NCBI GenBank assembly: GCA_013331535.1
Contig: DUGF01000068.1
Span: 3,219-18,200 of the forward strand
Direction of reading: 5' to 3'
From: Microcaldota archaeon
Lineage (GTDB): Archaea > Micrarchaeota > Micrarchaeia > Anstonellales > Bilamarchaeaceae
Length of the DNA stretch: 14,982 bases
A program made the position numbers and the translations under genes. This document shows, piece by piece, positions 13,839 to 14,982 of the stretch. Under the pieces are notes generated by a model. It worked only from the letters and a program-made list of their open reading frames with translations, searched no databases and had not been told where the DNA came from. Position 1 is the first letter of the stretch; every line of letters begins with the position of its first letter.

Positions 13839-13924
13839 CTGGGGGCTACCCAGGTGGGATCTGGCACAGGCTAACTGCTTGCAAGAATTCGTTTGACTGA
13901 AGAATATGATTTTTGCGATTAGCC
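13839..13924. other. GC-richer intergenic stretch with hairpin potential
   Basis: Between divergent proC and the right-edge gene lies a segment visibly richer in G/C than its flanks. It holds a perfect CTGGG/CCCAG hairpin (13839-13853, loop GGCTA). It also holds a longer stem, GGCTAACTGC (13869-13878) against GCGATTAGCC (13915-13924), with one mismatch and one wobble pair. It has no tRNA T-loop, C/D boxes or SRP motif that I can see. A small structured RNA is possible but unproven. Confidence 0.3.
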
Positions 13925-13991
13925 TTCATGTTGATACTTGTGCGCGGTTCTGTTTAAAAAATGCGCTGGCAACCCCAATCAATAATCTTTT

Positions 13992-13999
13992 AATTTATA
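13992..13999 (+). promoter_or_regulatory. TATA box of the right-edge gene
   Basis: AATTTATA lies about 22 bases before the ATG at 14018, with no SD, consistent with a leaderless mRNA and supporting this start. Confidence 0.5.
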
Positions 14000-14017
14000 C
14001 CACCAATAAAATATTGC

Positions 14018-14982
14018 ATGGTACTCAAATTTCTAAGGCCCTATAGGCGAATTTCCGACACTGGTATTTTGAAAAGACATGAATTATTGGAGGATTACGG
14101 CGGAGGTTGCCCAAAAAACCAATGCAAGATTATGTGGGAATCCTCCCGTCGTATCGGTTTGCAAAGCATGGTGCCTTTAACAGCAACCGAATCCGAGATA
14201 TACCCACACCCTGCTTTTGCGGCATTGGAAGACCTTGAAAAAGTCGAAGATGGCCCTTTAGGCCAGCTTGGAAATTTCTGGTTAAATTGGGTAGCAAAGC
14301 AATTACCTTTGGCAGTACACCGGTATGGGCTATTCAGAAATTATGGAATGCGGGATTTATGGTTTATTCGCAGTAACGGAAGCGTGGAGTGCTGGGATTT
14401 GGATTACAAACAGATGATGGGGGGCCCAGGCAATCCGGTTTTCAAATCAGAAAGAAAAGGGGATGTGGAAGGCGCTGCCAGCTGGCTTGTAAGCAAATTG
14501 CTATATGAAAGTCCGGATGCATATATTTTTGTGCATAAGATGGGCGCGGAAGCGGACCCGAATCTTGTGAGCCAGTATATATCTATTGTGCCGGATTACA
14601 AGCTGGTTGCCGAACAGGTTCGCAACGGAGTTTCAGTTCCACCTGAACATGCAGCAAATGTGCGCGCATTAATGGATGTTGAAGAAGACATACCCATGAA
14701 CCCAATCCTAAGCCATCTCATGGTAAGAGGGTATCTCTTTGAAACCAGAGACGCTGCACAATATTTCCTTATTGTAGACGGAAAGGTAACCGGGTTCAAT
14801 AACTGGCGTGCAATGAAAGGGATGGTGGAACAGGCCTATCTGTCTAATCCAACCGCAAAGGTTCTTGTGCACAGGATGGGTTCTAGTCTGGATTTTGACC
14901 TTGGAAGAAAACTTCTTATAATAAATCCCATGGACGGATTTGTGGAACGTCGTTCGCCAAGAACCAAGTGTGATGGAAACGA
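14018..14982 (+). CDS. Unrecognised protein with an internal duplication (C-terminus cut by window edge)
   Basis: An open frame runs from ATG 14018 to the right edge without a stop, giving 321 visible codons. I do not recognise the family. It has no signal peptide or membrane helix, and two cysteines in CPKNQC (about 31-36) could bind metal. Two related segments are visible. The first includes LWFIRSNGSVECWD and then YESPDAYIFVHKMG plus VSQYISIVPDYKLV. The second has YFLIVDGKVTGFNNW and then YLSNPTAKVLVHRMG plus GRKLLIINPMDGFV. Each is roughly 80 residues, with the shared pattern of a hydrophobic strand, G-x-V turn, helix, x-NP/SP-(D/T)A, VH-(K/R)-MG and a closing hydrophobic strand. This suggests a duplicated alpha/beta domain. 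Function is unknown. Confidence 0.75.
   Translation, partial: MVLKFLRPYRRISDTGILKRHELLEDYGGGCPKNQCKIMWESSRRIGLQSMVPLTATESEIYPHPAFAALEDLEKVEDGPLGQLGNFWLNWVAKQLPLAVHRYGLFRNYGMRDLWFIRSNGSVECWDLDYKQMMGGPGNPVFKSERKGDVEGAASWLVSKLLYESPDAYIFVHKMGAEADPNLVSQYISIVPDYKLVAEQVRNGVSVPPEHAANVRALMDVEEDIPMNPILSHLMVRGYLFETRDAAQYFLIVDGKVTGFNNWRAMKGMVEQAYLSNPTAKVLVHRMGSSLDFDLGRKLLIINPMDGFVERRSPRTKCDGN

Noticed and set aside
13786..14017. tRNA, SRP RNA or C/D-box RNA
   Set aside because: No T-loop GTTCRA, cloverleaf acceptor pairing, SRP apical motif or properly spaced C and D boxes could be found.

Overview
The window looks like a piece of an archaeal genome, most likely from a small-genome DPANN-type lineage (Micrarchaeota- or Diapherotrites-like; the phylum is inference). 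The evidence is a Taw1/TYW1-type wyosine tRNA radical-SAM enzyme (an archaeal/eukaryotic family), AT-rich TATA boxes placed 22-27 nt before start codons, which fits leaderless mRNAs, an archaeal-style T-rich terminator, and short gene spacing. Several genes are bacterial in type (class I GAPDH, M23 peptidase), as is common in these archaea. I see no tRNA, rRNA, CRISPR array or transposase.

Left part (1-1983, minus strand): bacterial-type GAPDH (973-1983) is followed by a 285-nt gap with its own TATA box and three covarying hairpin repeats. Then come a two-helix VirB2/TrbC-like pilin candidate (442-687) and an exported, lipoprotein-like protein cut by the left edge (1-389). The hairpins would lie in a roughly 200-nt leader of the pilin mRNA, and each copy carries a Shine-Dalgarno/start-like box resembling the pilin's own start. 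A divergent intergenic region (1984-2112) holds two more covarying 24-nt hairpins inside an array of 7-bp repeats.

Centre (2113-8384): a 1323-residue serine-rich surface protein, anchored at both ends, overlaps by 98 nt the start of an extended-SDR NAD-dependent epimerase (5987-6910). Next is an AAA/DUF4143-type ATPase (7010-8344) bracketed by two 65-bp direct repeats exactly 1400 bp apart. Each repeat carries the last codons of such an ATPase plus a dyad and a TATA box.

Right part (8385-14982): a YkgJ-family cysteine-cluster protein (minus) is divergent from an M23 metallopeptidase with a complete zinc site but no signal peptide. Then follow Taw1 and a glutamine-synthetase-family protein that has lost most of its catalytic residues. 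Convergent to it is proC (pyrroline-5-carboxylate reductase), whose conserved frame is out of register with its only good start site. After a 230-nt intergenic region with possible RNA structure, an unrecognised protein with an internal duplication runs off the right edge.

Possible functional links: the GS-like protein and ProC both belong to the glutamate/proline family but converge rather than form an operon. The pilin and exported protein probably form one envelope operon. The remaining genes look like single transcription units.
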